This document shows positions 21,340-33,664 of a stretch of DNA of 64,000 bases, in pieces (the first letter of the stretch is position 1; every line of letters begins with the position of its first letter). The notes beneath the pieces are model-generated. The model made no database searches. It was not told the origin of the DNA and was given only the letters and a program-made list of their open reading frames with translations. The stretch is from the NCBI RefSeq assembly GCF_024166365.1, contig NC_064841.1, forward strand, positions 30,992,001 to 31,056,000, given 5' to 3'. Both the position numbers and the translations under genes were made by a program. The stretch is from Elephas maximus indicus (taxonomy: Eukaryota; Chordata; Mammalia; Proboscidea; Elephantidae).

Positions 21340-22160
21340 AATATATAAACAAGTGTTTGAACAAACAACAGAGCACCAAAGGCTAGCCAAGTCGACAGAT
21401 GAAATTAACTGTAACAATTACAAGATTTTTTTTTCTCTGTGAAATTAGAGCCTAGACCATGCGTGCAAGGAGTTCTTCATTCTCCTAATATTAAAGCTAT
21501 TCTTTTTGAGTGTTTTAAGTGATTATCTTATTTTATTAGCACAACAACACTATATTATAGATGCTATTTTATTATATTATCTGTTATAGCTACTATTTTA
21601 GCTTACTAAAATTGAGGGTGATCAAAGTCTGTGGCCCATACCCTTAAGCAATGCTGCCTCTGTCCCTGCACAGCCCCGTCATGTTACTCATTAAACTTCT
21701 GTGCTTGCTACTCTTTAGTTGGTGGTGATGGAAAGGGATGCACTGAAATTTAGAGTATTAACTTGAGTGTCTGGCCTGATTTCTCCTCTGGGATCTCTCC
21801 TACAATTTTGATTATGTTTGTGTATTCTGAATTGAAAAACCAACTCTTATGTTCCAACGAATATAAGTGTAGTAGTTATGGGGAGACTGTGAAATCTGGA
21901 CTGGCCCAGAGAAATCAGACTTACTCTTCACACAAATAGAAAGACTACCAAATTGAGAGAGTGTCAATTTTGTTGCATCATTTGCAATGCTAATGACGCT
22001 CCTTGTGGGCAGATACAGTTTACCCAAGAGTCATGCCCCTCCTCCTCTTCGGGGCTGTAGATCCTGGGTTGTGTTCAGGAGTTCATCTCCCATATGCTCA
22101 ATCAGGAAAGAGGACTTCTCCCTGACCCCAGCTGGTGGATGTTGTTTCATGTAAGTCAAT
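21340..22160. other. Intergenic stretch, nothing recognised
   Basis: Mostly unique AT-rich sequence. No gene or clear repeat seen. Confidence 0.4.
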
Positions 22161-22173
22161 TGCGGTGAGTCCA

Positions 22174-22390
22174 AAAAAACAAAAAACCAAACCCACTGCC
22201 ATCAAGTTGATTCCAACCGATAGTGGCCCTGTAGGACAGGATAGAACGGCACCATAAGGCTCCCAAGGCTATAAATCTTTATGGAAGCAGACTGCCACAT
22301 CTTTCGCCCACAGCACAGCTGGCAGGTCCAAACTGCTGACATTTTGGTTAGCATCTGAGCGCTTTAACCACTGTGCCACAAGGGCTTGCT
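22174..22390 (-). mobile_element. AfroSINE, minus, long form, with target-site duplication
   Basis: Flanked by TGCGGTGAGTCCA (22161-22173) and TGTGGTGAGTCCA (22391-22403), one mismatch in 13 bp. The body includes the GCAGACTGCCACATCTTTC segment. Confidence 0.9.
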
Positions 22391-22847
22391 TGTGGTGAGT
22401 CCACTCCCCATAAAATTGATGTAGGTCAAGAATGTGACAAAAATTCTGGGCAATAAGATGTTGGAGGAAGTCTATGCACAGTCTTTCTAGAATGATTTTA
22501 CTCCCCAAAAGAAAGTACGAGAAAAAAATTGCTATTTTCTTCCTTCCTCTTGGTGAGACTACGTGAGGATGTGATGTCTGATGCTGCAGCTGCCGTTCTG
22601 TGGCCATCAGGGGGTAAATGTGAGGGTGCCAGAGGGGAATATAGAATGAGCTGCATCTTTGATGACATTTTGGAGTCACTGTTTTAACTTGCTCTGGAAT
22701 CCCTACCTCTGGACTTTGTTATGTGAGATTATAAATTTCTTCATTGTGTGAGGCTCCTTCAGTAGTTGGGCTTCAGTAAAATGGCCTGATGTTATTTGCA
22801 GCCAGAAGCATCCTAACCAATGCATTAACCCCTACGAATCTTACATA

Positions 22848-22976
22848 GGAAACCCTGGTGGTACGGTGGTTAAGAGCTATGGCTGCTAACCAAAAGGTTG
22901 GCAACCCTATGGGACAGTTCTACTAGGTCCTTCAGGGTCACTATAAGTCAGAAACAACTGGATGGCAATGGGTATT
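22848..22976 (+). mobile_element. AfroSINE, first of a second same-site pair
   Basis: Internally deleted copy (the B-box region is joined directly to the ACCCTATGGGACAGTTC part), bounded by ATCTTACA at 22838-22845 and ATCTAACA at 22977-22984. Confidence 0.85.
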
Positions 22977-22984
22977 ATCTAACA

Positions 22985-23196
22985 TAGGAGCCCAGGTGGC
23001 AAAGTGGTTAAGTACTCAGCTGTTAACTGAAAGGTGGGTGGCTCAAACCCACCAGCCACTCCACTGGAGAAAGATGTGGCGACCTGCTTCGATAAACATT
23101 ACAGCCTTGGAAACCCTGTGGGGCAGTTCTGCTCTGTTCTATAGGGTGGCTGTGAGTCGAAGTTGACTGACGGCAATGGGTTTGGTTTTTTGAGTA
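22985..23196 (+). mobile_element. AfroSINE, second of a second same-site pair (long form)
   Basis: Long-form SINE bounded by ATCTAACA at 22977-22984 and ATCTTACA at 23197-23204. Confidence 0.88.
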
Positions 23197-23932
23197 ATCT
23201 TACAGGAGATGATCTCAATCCTTTATTCTCATGAAAGATAGGCTTTTATGGCAAACGCTTGATCTAGAACTAATACCTACAGGCCCAAGGCTTCATAGCA
23301 GCAGCAGACAGCAGAACATAGATATTAAAGTAAAAAGTCTTTGTTCTGGAATCAGAAATAATTCATTCACCCCACTTGCTTTATCTATTCTGCTGACTTT
23401 CTGATAGCTGATTGTCTGCCTGGACTTAGATATATTTCCTCTTTTTGTTGCCTCTGGTGGCCTCCCTAAACGCAGTCAAATATTGTCTAAACCTCTGATT
23501 TTTTTTGACCTTTCCTGCTGGTCTAGACTCCCACATAGAGCTGGCTTCTTGAATAACCTTATCCCATTGCCAAACCCACCAAACATGATACACCCTTATT
23601 TTTGAGTTTAGCCTTAAACCACATACAGAGAATGAGTCGTACTATTTACTGAATTGATTTTACAAATGTTTTATCTTTCCCTTTGCTTCCACCTCTTGAC
23701 CCCTCACAATGCCTGTAGCTTAGAAAACCACCAGCAATCAGGACCTGGCTGCACTGAGAGTTTTTTTTTTTTTTTTTTATCAAATCACACATCACACCTT
23801 TTTTTTTTTTTCTTTTCTGTCTGAAACTTTGGTACTGGATTATTCTAGATTCTCTTCAATTGCCCAGTTACCCTTAGGCTACTCATCACTCTCTTCTCCC
23901 GTCTCTCCAATACATGCCCTGCCCATCTTAAC

Positions 23933-24457
23933 TGTCATGGATTGAATTGTGTCCCCCAAAAATATGTATATCAATTTGGCTAGGCCAGATTCCCAGTATT
24001 GTGTGATCGTTCACTATTTTGTCATCTTTTGTGATTTTCCCATGTGTTGTAAATCCAGTCTCTATGATGTTGATGAGATGGGATTAGCAGCAGTTATGTT
24101 AATGAGGCAGGACTCAATCTACAAAATGGGATTGTGTCTTGATCCAGTGTCTTTCGAGATATAAAAAAGATAATCGAGCAGAGAGATGTGGGGACCTCAT
24201 ACCACCAAGAAAGAAGCACTGGAAGCATAACGTGTCTTTTGGACCCGGGGTCCCTGCACTGAGAAGTTCCTCGTTCAGGGGAAGATTGATGACAAGGACC
24301 TTCCTCCAGAGCTGATAGACAGACAAAGCCTTCCCCTGGAGATGATGCCCTGAATTTGTACTTCTGACCTAGTAGACTGTGAGAGGACAAACTTCTGTTT
24401 GTTGAAGTCAATCCACTTGTGGTATTTCTGTTATAGCAACACTAGATGACTAAGACA
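23933..24457 (+). mobile_element. MaLR-like solo LTR, copy 2
   Basis: TGTCATGGATTGAATTGTGT start and GACTAAGACA end; about 525 bp and collinear with 8503-8997. A clean target-site duplication is not visible. Antisense open frames are by-products. Confidence 0.82.
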
Positions 24458-24589
24458 TCAGGTTAAATATAAAACGCCCCATATTCTCTGACATTTTTAG
24501 TTCTGTTCAGTCCAGCTTCTCTTTTCCTCACTGGATGACTGGTATAACTGTTCATTTCTTATTTAGGAATCCTACCAATCCTGTGCATA

Positions 24590-24790
24590 AGTAATGAGGA
24601 AATTATTGTTCTGGTGCCATTCGAAGTCACTGCAAGGTTACACAAATCTACACATGAGATAAAATGACAGAGGGCTATAGCAAGGTTAATTAATTTGCTA
24701 AGTCCCACAATTTTTGATGACAGTGCTAGATTCAACCCGAAATCTACTGGTCTCCAAAGCCTGGGCTGCTCATCACCATGCTTCTCTTTT
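24590..24790 (-). repeat. MIR-like, minus
   Basis: AGGTTAATTAATTTGCTAAG, then a GGTCTCCAAAGCCTGGGCTG block, matches reversed MIR. Diverged. Confidence 0.5.
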
Positions 24791-24839
24791 CTTTTAAAAC
24801 AGGGATAAAATAATACTTAACTTAAAAGACAGTCTTATT

Positions 24840-25530
24840 CAGTTTTTTAAAAAACAAAACCTACACTTACCATATGACCCAGAAATCATACTCCTGGGCA
24901 TTTATCCCAGAGTAATGAAAACTTGTGTTTGCACAAAACCCTGTAAACAATTGTTCATAACAGCTTCATGTGTAATAGCCCCAAACTGGAAATAACCCAA
25001 ATGTCCTTCAGTGGGTGAATGGTTAAATAAGCTGTGGTACATTCACGCCATGGAATATACCAGCAATAAAAGAAATTGTTGATACACATGACAACTTGAT
25101 GGATCTCAAGCATTATTCTGGATGAAAAATGCCAATCTCAAAAGGTCTCATACTATGATTCCATTTATATAACATTCTCAAAATGACAAAATTATAGAAA
25201 GGTTAACAGATAAGTAGTTAGGGATGGCTGGGACCTGGGAATGGGGGAGAGGTGATAGGTGTGACTATAAAGGGATAGCATGAGGAAGATCTTTGTGGTG
25301 AAATAATTTTGTTTCTTGATTGTGGTGGAGGTTACACATGCAAGTTATAAAATGACAATTATATACACACATTGTATACCAATGTCAGTTTCCTGGTTTT
25401 AATATTGTGCAATAGTTATGTAAGATGTTACCATTGGGGGAAACTGGGTGAAGGGTACATGGGTCCTCTCTGTACTGTCTTTGCAACTTCCTATGAATCT
25501 ATTGTTATTTCAAAGTAAGGTTTAAAGAAT
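24840..25530 (+). mobile_element. Old L1 3' end (L1M type)
   Basis: In order: ACCATATGACCCAGAAATC, CAAATGTCCTTCAGTGGGTG, GGTACATTCACGCCATGGAA, then a GGAGAGGTGATAGGTGTG tail region. Confidence 0.85.
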
Positions 25531-25559
25531 AGCCTTATTATCTCTCATCTCCCTCTCCC

Positions 25560-25850
25560 TCTTTCCAATCCACCTTGTTACCCAGGTCAGAGACCAAATA
25601 ATATTACAACGATGTTATAATGTTAGGTGTTAGGCTCTGTTCTTTCTCTTCCCCCAAAATCTGACCACTCTTGAAGTCCTGTCCATTCCACCCCTGTCTG
25701 TACATCTCTTCAGTCTGTCCTTTTGCAACAGTCAGATCCTTTCACTTCCCTGCCCGAGAACACTTGGTGGCTCCCTGACAGCCACAGTTTCAAATCAACT
25801 CCTTTGTGTGGCCAACAAGAGCCTTCAGTTCCTGTTCTCTGCTCCTCTTA
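25560..25850 (+). repeat. L2-like fragment
   Basis: GTCCATTCCACCCCTGTCTG and AGTTTCAAATCAACTCC resemble L2 3' sequence. Old. Confidence 0.45.
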
Positions 25851-25854
25851 GGAG

Positions 25855-26290
25855 CAAGACTCTGGAGGCTCATTTCCCTGTTTTTAGTAGATTAGCAGCA
25901 GAAAGCTGCTCAGCTAGTCAGAATTAGCTAAATGGAAAAACTGGCTCCAGAGGCTCTCCCTCTCTACAGGGATCACTTCTCTGACCAGGGAGCTTCGATG
26001 TTATGTAGGTGCATAAATGTTCCCAGCCCCTGGCCCTATAAATGTGTGGACTAGAGGATTATGGGGCAGAGCCCCTTTCTACTGGAATGTTAGCCATGGG
26101 GCATGTAGACCATCTATACCTTGCCCGAGCTGCAGGATAATGAGAGTTTGGGGGATCGTGGGCACTCTGCTACTTCTCTGTTTGTTAGCTTTGCTCCTAT
26201 ATAAACTTTATTTTATACCTTCTCTGCACTACACTGGAAGTGTATGCCTGAGACCCCTCTGCATGATACCTTGCTCACCAGACTCACCTG
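25855..26290 (+). repeat. Unclassified LTR-like block
   Basis: Contains TATATAAACTTTATTTTATACC, given here as a TATA-like and polyadenylation-like region near 26198-26219, within a compact block dividing L2-like sequence. The 110-aa frame at 26017-26349 has one hydrophobic stretch but no recognised family. Confidence 0.3.
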
Positions 26291-26299
26291 CTGATGTTC

Positions 26300-26640
26300 T
26301 AAGAGCTTCTCACTCATGCTTCTCAAGAAGTGTTCCTTCTCTTCTGTGATATTCAATTTTCCATTGCCTACACCTTCCTCAACCCCTGCGCCTTCCCCCA
26401 AGCAGAAATAGATCTACTATCTTTCCTTGTATATAGCCTCCCTTCCGTCCACTATCATAGAACTTCCAGCATTGTTTTGTAAACCCAGCTGTGACGTTTA
26501 CTTCTTTCTCTCCTAACCTAGACTGTGAAGTTCTTTAACTGATGGGATGGTTTCTTCTTTAACTTGGAATTCCTAATGATTGTGACAGCCTGGCACATGG
26601 TTGATGTTCAATAAATATTTGTCAAGTGAACAAATTGTGA
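26300..26640 (+). repeat. L2 3' end
   Basis: Ends with GCCTGGCACATGGTTGATG and TCAATAAATATTTGTCAAG, the L2 terminus pattern. Confidence 0.7.
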
Positions 26641-26799
26641 CATGTATGAGGGCATTTTGTAAAGACCAAATGCTATACAAATGTTAGTTATGATTGAAAT
26701 ACCTTAATAAAGCCAGCAAAATAAGCCATCATGGTTGAAACCAAAGGTCTTGATATAGAAAAATCAGTTACTAATTTTTAAAAACATTAGCTCCCCTAA

Positions 26800-27642
26800 A
26801 CCAAAAGCAGTTTCCTGAATAAACGGAATGCTTTGAAGGCCAGTGTAGCAGGGGCAGGGGTCTGGGGACCATGGTTTCAGGGGATATCTAAGTCAATTGG
26901 CATAATAAAATCTGTTAAGAAAACACTCTGCATCCCACTTTAAAGAGTGGTGTCTGGGGTCTTAAATGCTAGCAAGCAGCCATCTAAGATGCATCAATTG
27001 GTCTCAACCCACCTGGATCAAAGGAGAATGAAGAACACCAAGGACACAAGGTGATTACGAGCCCAAGAGACAGAAAGGGCCACGTGAACCAGAGACTACA
27101 TCATCCTGAGACCAGAAGAACTAGATCGTGCCTGGCTACAACCAATGACTGCCCTGACAGGGAACACAACAGAGAACCCCTGAGGGAACAGGAGAACAGT
27201 GGGATGCAGACCCCAAATTCTCATAAGACCAGACTTAATGGTCTGACTGAGACTAGAAGGACCCCGGTGGTCATGGTCCCCAGACTTTCTGTTGGCCCAG
27301 GACAGGAACCATTCCCGAAGCCAACTCTTCAGACATGGATTGGACTGGACACTGGGTTGGAGAGGGATGCTGGTGAGGAGTGAGCTTCTTGGATTAGGTG
27401 GGCACTTGAGACTGTGTTGGCACCTCCTGCCTGGAGGGGAGATGAGAGTGTGGAGGGGGTTAGAAGCTGGTGAAATGGACACAAAAAGAGAGAGTGGAGG
27501 CAGAGAGTGGGCTGTCTCATTGAGGGGTGAGTAACTGGGAGTGTGTAGCAAGGTGTATATGGGTTTTTGTGTGAGAGACTGACTTGATTTGTAAACTTTC
27601 ACTTAAAGCACAATAAGAAGTACAAAACAAATAAAAAAAAAT
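26800..27642 (+). mobile_element. Lineage-specific L1 3' UTR, 5'-truncated
   Basis: An ~840-bp insertion ending in an A-rich tail. Flanks ATTAGCTCCCCTAAA (about 26786) and ATTAACTCCCCTACA (about 27641) form a near-identical target-site duplication. The body (GTCTGGGGTCTTAAATGCTA, GATGCATCAATTGGTCTCAA) is one I associate with elephant L1 3' UTRs. The 168-aa antisense and 110-aa sense frames are UTR by-products. Confidence 0.8.
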
Positions 27643-27657
27643 TAACTCCCCTACAGG

Positions 27658-27682
27658 CGCGCGCACACACACACACACGTCC
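27658..27682. repeat. CA/CG dinucleotide microsatellite
   Basis: Short GCGCGC then (CA)n run directly after the L1 target-site duplication. Confidence 0.8.
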
Positions 27683-27689
27683 ACACATT

Positions 27690-29480
27690 ATACACGGTGC
27701 GTAGTGTGCAATCACCTTTCATACTTGGAGTAACGGATTGCAGAGATTAAAGGTCTCCTTATTTTATATATCTCTTTGTCCTCACAGACATTCACAATGG
27801 GGACTTGCTGTATCCCATCCACATATCACGCTCCACATCCACTCTCTTGACTGTGAGATAGCTGACACAGGACCTGGCATGGTGCTTGACTGTTGACAGA
27901 GTTAAATAAATATTCTTTAAAGAGGAAAATACTTTTTTATGTGGAAAAGAAACTGAATTTCGGCCACCAAATCATTTCCTCCGGCTCAACAGCAACCACC
28001 AGAATAAAGACGGGTCATTCTTCATATTGATGGATCTGGACACACGAAACTCTCTCCCCTTACTCATAGGAGAGTCTTAATGTGGCTGAATTCTTGACTC
28101 AGATTCATTGCTTTTGTGGTAGCTTTTTGTCCTAGAGGGATTTTTCTCTAAATTTGAGCTTAAGCCTGTACTAACAGAGGCTTAAACAAAGCTAAGTGTT
28201 AACTACCCTCTTTTTGTAAAAGAAAATTTATTTATAGCTCAATCTAAAGTTAAAAACTGACTTTGTCTTCTTGTCCTTCTAGTAGTTCTATGAGAAAGCA
28301 AAGAAGCAAATTAGTCTCTGTTTTAAGTTAAAATTGGAAATGAAGCTAATTAAAAAGGAACAATTTACTTACATGTCTTCACCTTTATTGTAGTATCTAG
28401 TGTTGTGGGCCAAAATGGAAACCAATAAAACATGATTTTCTTTCAATTTTTAATCAAAAGCAAGAATGATTTCACATAGCAATCTTTCTGATTTTAGGAA
28501 GAAAGCTTCCTGGTTTGTTCCATTTTCTATTCTCTTTAGTTCTCAAACTACTTTATGAATACTAAACAGCCATATAAGGTAGGAGAAGCTGTTCTCTCAA
28601 CTGACTACTTTCATAAAGCCATTTTTTTCCCATTCTAAATTTATGATCTGTCAAAACCATAAGCCTGAAAATTCTTGGCTTGACTATTTTATTTTTTCTC
28701 AACAGTAGATGGCAATATCTGTTCACCTGTAGCAAAAACCCTGATCACATTAATGACTGTAGACTTCACATTTTTTTCTTCCATCCGGTAGAGTGAAACT
28801 AGTGTTTAGTTAAACTTGTAAATTGAAGACAGAAGTAGTTTGCAATGTCAGCACGATTTTACTTTTTATATTTTGTTTGAGAGGCTGCAAAGGTGTATGA
28901 GTTAATGAAAAGTATGCTGCCTTTCACTCCAGGGTGGAGAGGCTGCAGCTCTAGAGAAGGCTGCTGGGCTTGGGTGAAGAAAGAGAACCTGTAGGTGAGC
29001 AGTCTGAGGCGAAAGTAGGGGAGGTTCAGCTAATAATACTTTGCTAGTTCTGTTAAAATTTATGTTCAGATCTTGTTACATATCTATAGAGTTTTGTTTT
29101 GGTTTGGTTTTTAATTCTGATGTGTGGTTTTGCTTAGAATTTAAAAAAACTTACACCTTTTTTATTTTCAAGAAATAAAACAATGACAATTGAGTACCGA
29201 ATGCCTATGTTGACTCATTCATTCTCAAGGAATTAAAGGGGTCCTGACTAGGATTTGGGAGAGGGGGTTTCTTTTAGAACTAAGTCTCCGTTGCCTCCCT
29301 CAGCCAGAGCAATTACACCTTTTACAAAGTGGGTTTCTAGCATGGGTTTGACGAAATGGCTCCACAGCTTCAAAAAGTTTAAAAAATCACAGCTAATGGC
29401 CTGATAAAAGAGCTATTCTCCAGGTTAAACAGTTTTACTTCTGTGATAAAACAATAAACAAACTTTGTTTATTCAAAGGG
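27690..29480. other. Intergenic stretch, no gene seen
   Basis: AT-rich and mostly repeat-poor. No convincing exon. It could hold conserved non-coding sequence, which needs alignment. Confidence 0.4.
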
Positions 29481-29489
29481 ATAACATGC

Positions 29490-30535
29490 TGTCTTAACCC
29501 CCTTGCCACCTGACATCTGTGCCTTTGAAAACTTGTAAAAATGGTGCGGTGGCAGACCTCTAACTTCACGAGGGAAAAGGAGAATCAAGATCAACAGCCC
29601 AAGGCTGATTCCTATGAAACAGAGGTCAGACATATCTCCTCTCTCCAATCTTTTTACCAAGTCTGATACCAGCCGTTCCTCCCACAGCACTCTCTACTTC
29701 TCTGCTGGGTTTAATAATTCATTGCAATGGCCATACAGAACTCATAGACCATACTCACTGTTATGGAGTTTATTAGGGAAGTAACAGGTTACAACTTAGG
29801 ATCAGGAATGACTCAGGATACAGTTCTTCAAACAGGGCAGCTTTTTCTCAGCCATGCCTGAAGGCAGGCCTCTCTCAGGCCCTTGGCCTCTTGGCCTCTT
29901 GGCCTCGCCTCTGACCCACTCAGGCAAATGTTACAAAGCTCTTTAGCTCCACCCATAAATGCCTGGAGGCACCCAACTCTGCCAGTTAGCCTTGGGCCAA
30001 AGGCGTTCAGCTCTCCCACTTCATGGGTTGGCACAGCCTCTATAGCCACCTTGCTCCGTGGGCCGGGAAGCCCACTGCATCATCTCCTGTTGGTTTCCCA
30101 GTTCTGCTGTCGCTGTTTCTCTGCTACCGCTTCTCGTTGTCTCGTGCCATCTCTGGTGTTACAGCTCTTTCTGTCTCCTGTGTCTAGGAGGTTCTCAGTG
30201 CAGGGATCACGGGTCCAAAAGATGCACCCCACTCCCAGCTCTTCTTGGTGGTAGTGAGGCAGCCCCCTGACCATCTCTGGAATGGCTCATTTTAGGCCTA
30301 ACTGGATGGCGAAACTGATCATCCCTCTTGTTAGGGTTCCTGACTCCTTATTTACATGGTCCCACTCCCACAAGGGTGCCATGCACCTTATTTGCATTAT
30401 TAGCAAGCTATCCAATCCCCTTAGTGGGCCACAAACACCTCATTTGCATACTCCTAACCCATTATTATTTTTTACCCCATTATTTGGTGGGAGTTACAAG
30501 ACCATGGCAAGAAAGGCCATATTAAAGTGATACAT
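29490..30535 (-). repeat. Probable long ERV LTR, minus
   Basis: GGAGTTTATTAGGGAAGTAA gives an AATAAA signal on the minus strand. The ~1 kb block has a pyrimidine-rich core, unlike its flanks, and a short CTTGGCCTC triplication at about 29881-29905. Family and exact ends are unknown. Several open frames within it show no known protein. Confidence 0.45.
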
Positions 30536-30539
30536 AGCA

Positions 30540-31280
30540 CTACAATTTTAGTATATGGTATCGTACACTATGATGAGAGAAACATTGACATACCTTAACT
30601 CTCTAGCTTTCACTTTAGGAACTTCCATAATGGGTGTTATCCTTCATTAAAATCTATCTTTAATATGTAACATTTGGTATTAAGTTGACTGCTTATTGGC
30701 TATAGTTTTCTGTGTTTTGTTTTGTATTTTAAAACAAATCTTCATTTGTCACAATACTTTTATTGATAATTTGCTCTTTGTTAGTCTGTGGATGGGAAAA
30801 CAGCTGTTTTTAGACAGAGCTGCAGGGTAGCATGGCAAGGGTCTGTTACTACATTACCAAGCATCAAGCCATATTCAAAATATAAGGAAGAAGAAAATGG
30901 AGGTCATAACCTGTGGTATCAAATAGGACTAGCTCCTATGACATCATACTAATCCAGACTTCACATGTTTCTATGGCCCACATTAAAATTGGACCAGATT
31001 TTATTAAAAAGTTACATGTTCCCTTAGTTGCTGATCAACTTCTCAGAATTAATGCCTGGATTTTTGTTAATGACAAAGTAATTTATTTTAAGTAGCTAGA
31101 TTTTAAAAATAAATGTTTTGAGGAGTCAAGGAAGGATAAGATATACTCTTTTTAGGTCAGTCTGTGTTGGCTACTATTGATTTCAGTAGAAAACTCCCGA
31201 CAATTCAGGGGTGTACATGGATACTTGCATTCCTATCAGAGAACAGATCCCACGGCTTGCTGTCTCCCTTTCTCATCATT
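30540..31280. other. Intergenic stretch, no gene seen
   Basis: AT-rich, no recognised repeat or gene. Confidence 0.4.
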
Positions 31281-31295
31281 TAAGAAGGCATGTGT

Positions 31296-31426
31296 GGTGA
31301 GAATGGCTGCACAACTGGCAGCATATAATCAATGTCACTAAATGGTACATGTAGAAACTGTTGAATTGGTATATGTTTTGTTGTGTATAGTCTCAACAAC
31401 AATAAAATAAATTAAAAAAAAAAAGA
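31296..31426 (+). mobile_element. Short L1 3' UTR insertion
   Basis: AATGTCACTAAATGGTACAT, then TGTATAGTCTCAACAACAAT and an A tail. It has imperfect flanking repeats (AGAAGGCATGTGTGG and AGAAGACGACGTGTGG) and is the same 3' UTR family as the minus copy at 50293-50651. Confidence 0.78.
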
Positions 31427-31429
31427 AGA

Positions 31430-32360
31430 CGACGTGTGGCTAGCTGAATCACAGGTACTGCATACGGTTACCACATTCTATGAAGTTTTGATAGGCTTGT
31501 GATCAAATGAATGGAATTGTTTGGCTATTTCTTGGTGGAAGTTATCCACAGAGTATGACCATGTTTCTCTCATTTCTTGAGAGCTGATGGGTTTCACAGA
31601 GTAAGCCTACCTATTTTTAGGATGGCTGGATATCTGGCCAATTGTACTATTTATAGTCTTCCTTCAGACAAAGAATCAAATTCCATAATTTCTTTCATCT
31701 TATTAATATCCCTGTAAACTTATGCATTGTGGAATCTGCTCTTCTTAGCTGAGGAATATCCACAGTGTATATTTATGGGCTTTTCACCACAGGAAGCAGC
31801 TTGAACTTCTTTTTAACACATAGAACTCTCATTTATCTTGTTTCACAATAGCTTTTTGCTTCTCACCTGGTTTTATGGCTCTCACTAGGTACAAAGATAA
31901 GCGTGAACCTAAGTGCAGGCCTTGTGATTGTAAGCTCCCCCATATCAGGAAACATTACAGGTTTAACTTAATATTATACGTCTGTAGACAGTGTTGAACA
32001 AACAGAGCGTGATAGTTATGGATGAGAACTGGAAAACCCTGCTAATTTCACTTCCTTTCCATTCACTCTTGTCTCAAATTATCCAAGATAGGACTTTCAT
32101 CTGCATGTTTCCAAGAAAGTGTTCAATTAATAACCGAAAAGAATTAAGACTGATAGGATCATTTCATGTCTTAATTTAACTCTGTTAAATAGATTTGGGG
32201 GGAAGAAGTAGCATTTTCATGTTTTATTATTATTATTTTTTTTAACTCCAGGTTTTTATCCACTGTATTTGTTATGTTACAGATTTAATCTTTTCCTTTT
32301 TTTTTGACATCCCAAGTAATCTGGTATATGATCACTTACCCACATAGCATATATCCAAAT
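31430..32360. other. Intergenic stretch, no gene seen
   Basis: AT-rich sequence without a recognised repeat, except T-rich runs near 32225-32245 and 32295-32305. Confidence 0.4.
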
Positions 32361-32370
32361 TCAAATTTAA

Positions 32371-32522
32371 AACCCATTGCTGTGGAGTCCATTTGGACTC
32401 ATAGAGACCTTACAGGACAAAATAGAACTGCTCCATAGGGTTTCCAAGGGGTGGCTGGTAGATTTGAACTGCTGACCTTTTAGTTAGCAGCTGAGCTCTT
32501 AACAACTGTGCCACCAGGGCTC
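32371..32522 (-). mobile_element. AfroSINE, minus
   Basis: Flanked by CAAATTTAA on both sides (left copy ends about 32370; right copy starts about 32523). Confidence 0.88.
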
Positions 32523-32636
32523 CAAATTTAAGTTCAGATGAATAATATTTAAAATGTTAACTTGTAATCTGTGTATCTGTGCAAGGCTCACTTGCTCAAA
32601 CCTTAGGAGCCCTTGTCTATTCACAACTATCTCCTG

Positions 32637-32842
32637 CTAAACCCATTGCCATTGAGTCAGTTTTGACTCATAGTGACCCTATAAGACCCTATAAGAGTAG
32701 AACTGCCCCATAGGTTTTCCAAGGCTGTTATCTTTACAGAAGCTAACTGCTGCATCTTTCTCCTGAAGAATGGCTAGTGGATTCCAACCACTGACCTATT
32801 GGTTAGTAGACCAGCACTTAACTGCTGTACCACCAGGGCTCT
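32637..32842 (-). mobile_element. AfroSINE, minus, long form
   Basis: Tail AAACCCATTGCCATTGAGTC and the TTTACAGAAGCTAACTGCTG segment. A 10-bp tandem duplication (GACCCTATAA) lies near 32681-32700. Confidence 0.87.
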
Positions 32843-32850
32843 TTATTTCT

Positions 32851-33664
32851 TGCTGTTGTTGTTAGGTGCTGTCAAGTTGGTTCCAACCCATAAAGACCCT
32901 ATTTACAACAGAACGAAACACTGCCTGGTCCTGCTCCATCCTCACAACTATTGCTATGCTTGAGCTCATTGTTGCAGCCACTGTGTCAATCCACCTCATT
33001 GAGGGTCTTTCTTCTTTTTCCTGACCGTACTTTACCAAACATGATGTCCTTATCCAGGGACTGGTCCCTCCCGATAACATGTCCGAGGTACGTGAGATGA
33101 AGTATTGCCATCCTTGCTTCTAAGGAACAGTCTGGCTGTACTTCATCCAAGACAGATTTGTTTGTTCTTCTGGCAGTCCATGGTATATGCAATATTCTTT
33201 GCCAACACCATAATTCAAAGGCATCAATTCTTAAGCCTTCCTTATTCATTGTCTAGCTTTTGTGTGTATATGAGGCAATTGAGCCATCTGACATCAATGA
33301 TGATATCCTTTGTTCCACATCCTTTTCTGAATCTGGCTTGAATTTCTGGCAGTTCCCTGTTGATGTACTGCTACAACTGGTTTTGAATTATCTTCAGGAA
33401 AATTTTATTTGTGTCTGGTATTAATGATACTGTTCGATAATTTTTGTACTCTATTGAATCACCTTTCTTTGGAATGGGCACAAACATGAATCTCTTCCAG
33501 TAGGTTAGCCAGGTAGCTGTCTTCCAAATTTCTTGGCATAGACGAGTGAGGGCTTCCAACATTGCATCTGTTTGTTGAAACATTTTGGTTGATATTCTGT
33601 CAATTCCTGGACCCTTGTTTTTCACCAGTGCCTTCAGTGGAGCTTGAATTTCTTCTTCCATTGA
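32851..33664 (-). mobile_element. RTE LINE, minus, internally deleted
   Basis: Left part (to about 33285) is the 3' end and C-terminal region (minus-strand frame with LDEVQPDCSLEARMAILHLT). It joins directly to the RT N-terminal part (LKALVKNKGPGIDRISTKMF), so the RT catalytic core is missing. Its right edge abuts an inverted 5' fragment. Confidence 0.85.

Noticed and set aside
26017..26349. 110-aa frame with a hydrophobic segment
   Set aside because: It lies within LTR-like and L2-like sequence, and a single hydrophobic stretch is not evidence for a protein.
27096..27602. 168-aa antisense frame
   Set aside because: Falls wholly inside an L1 3' UTR insertion flanked by a target-site duplication.
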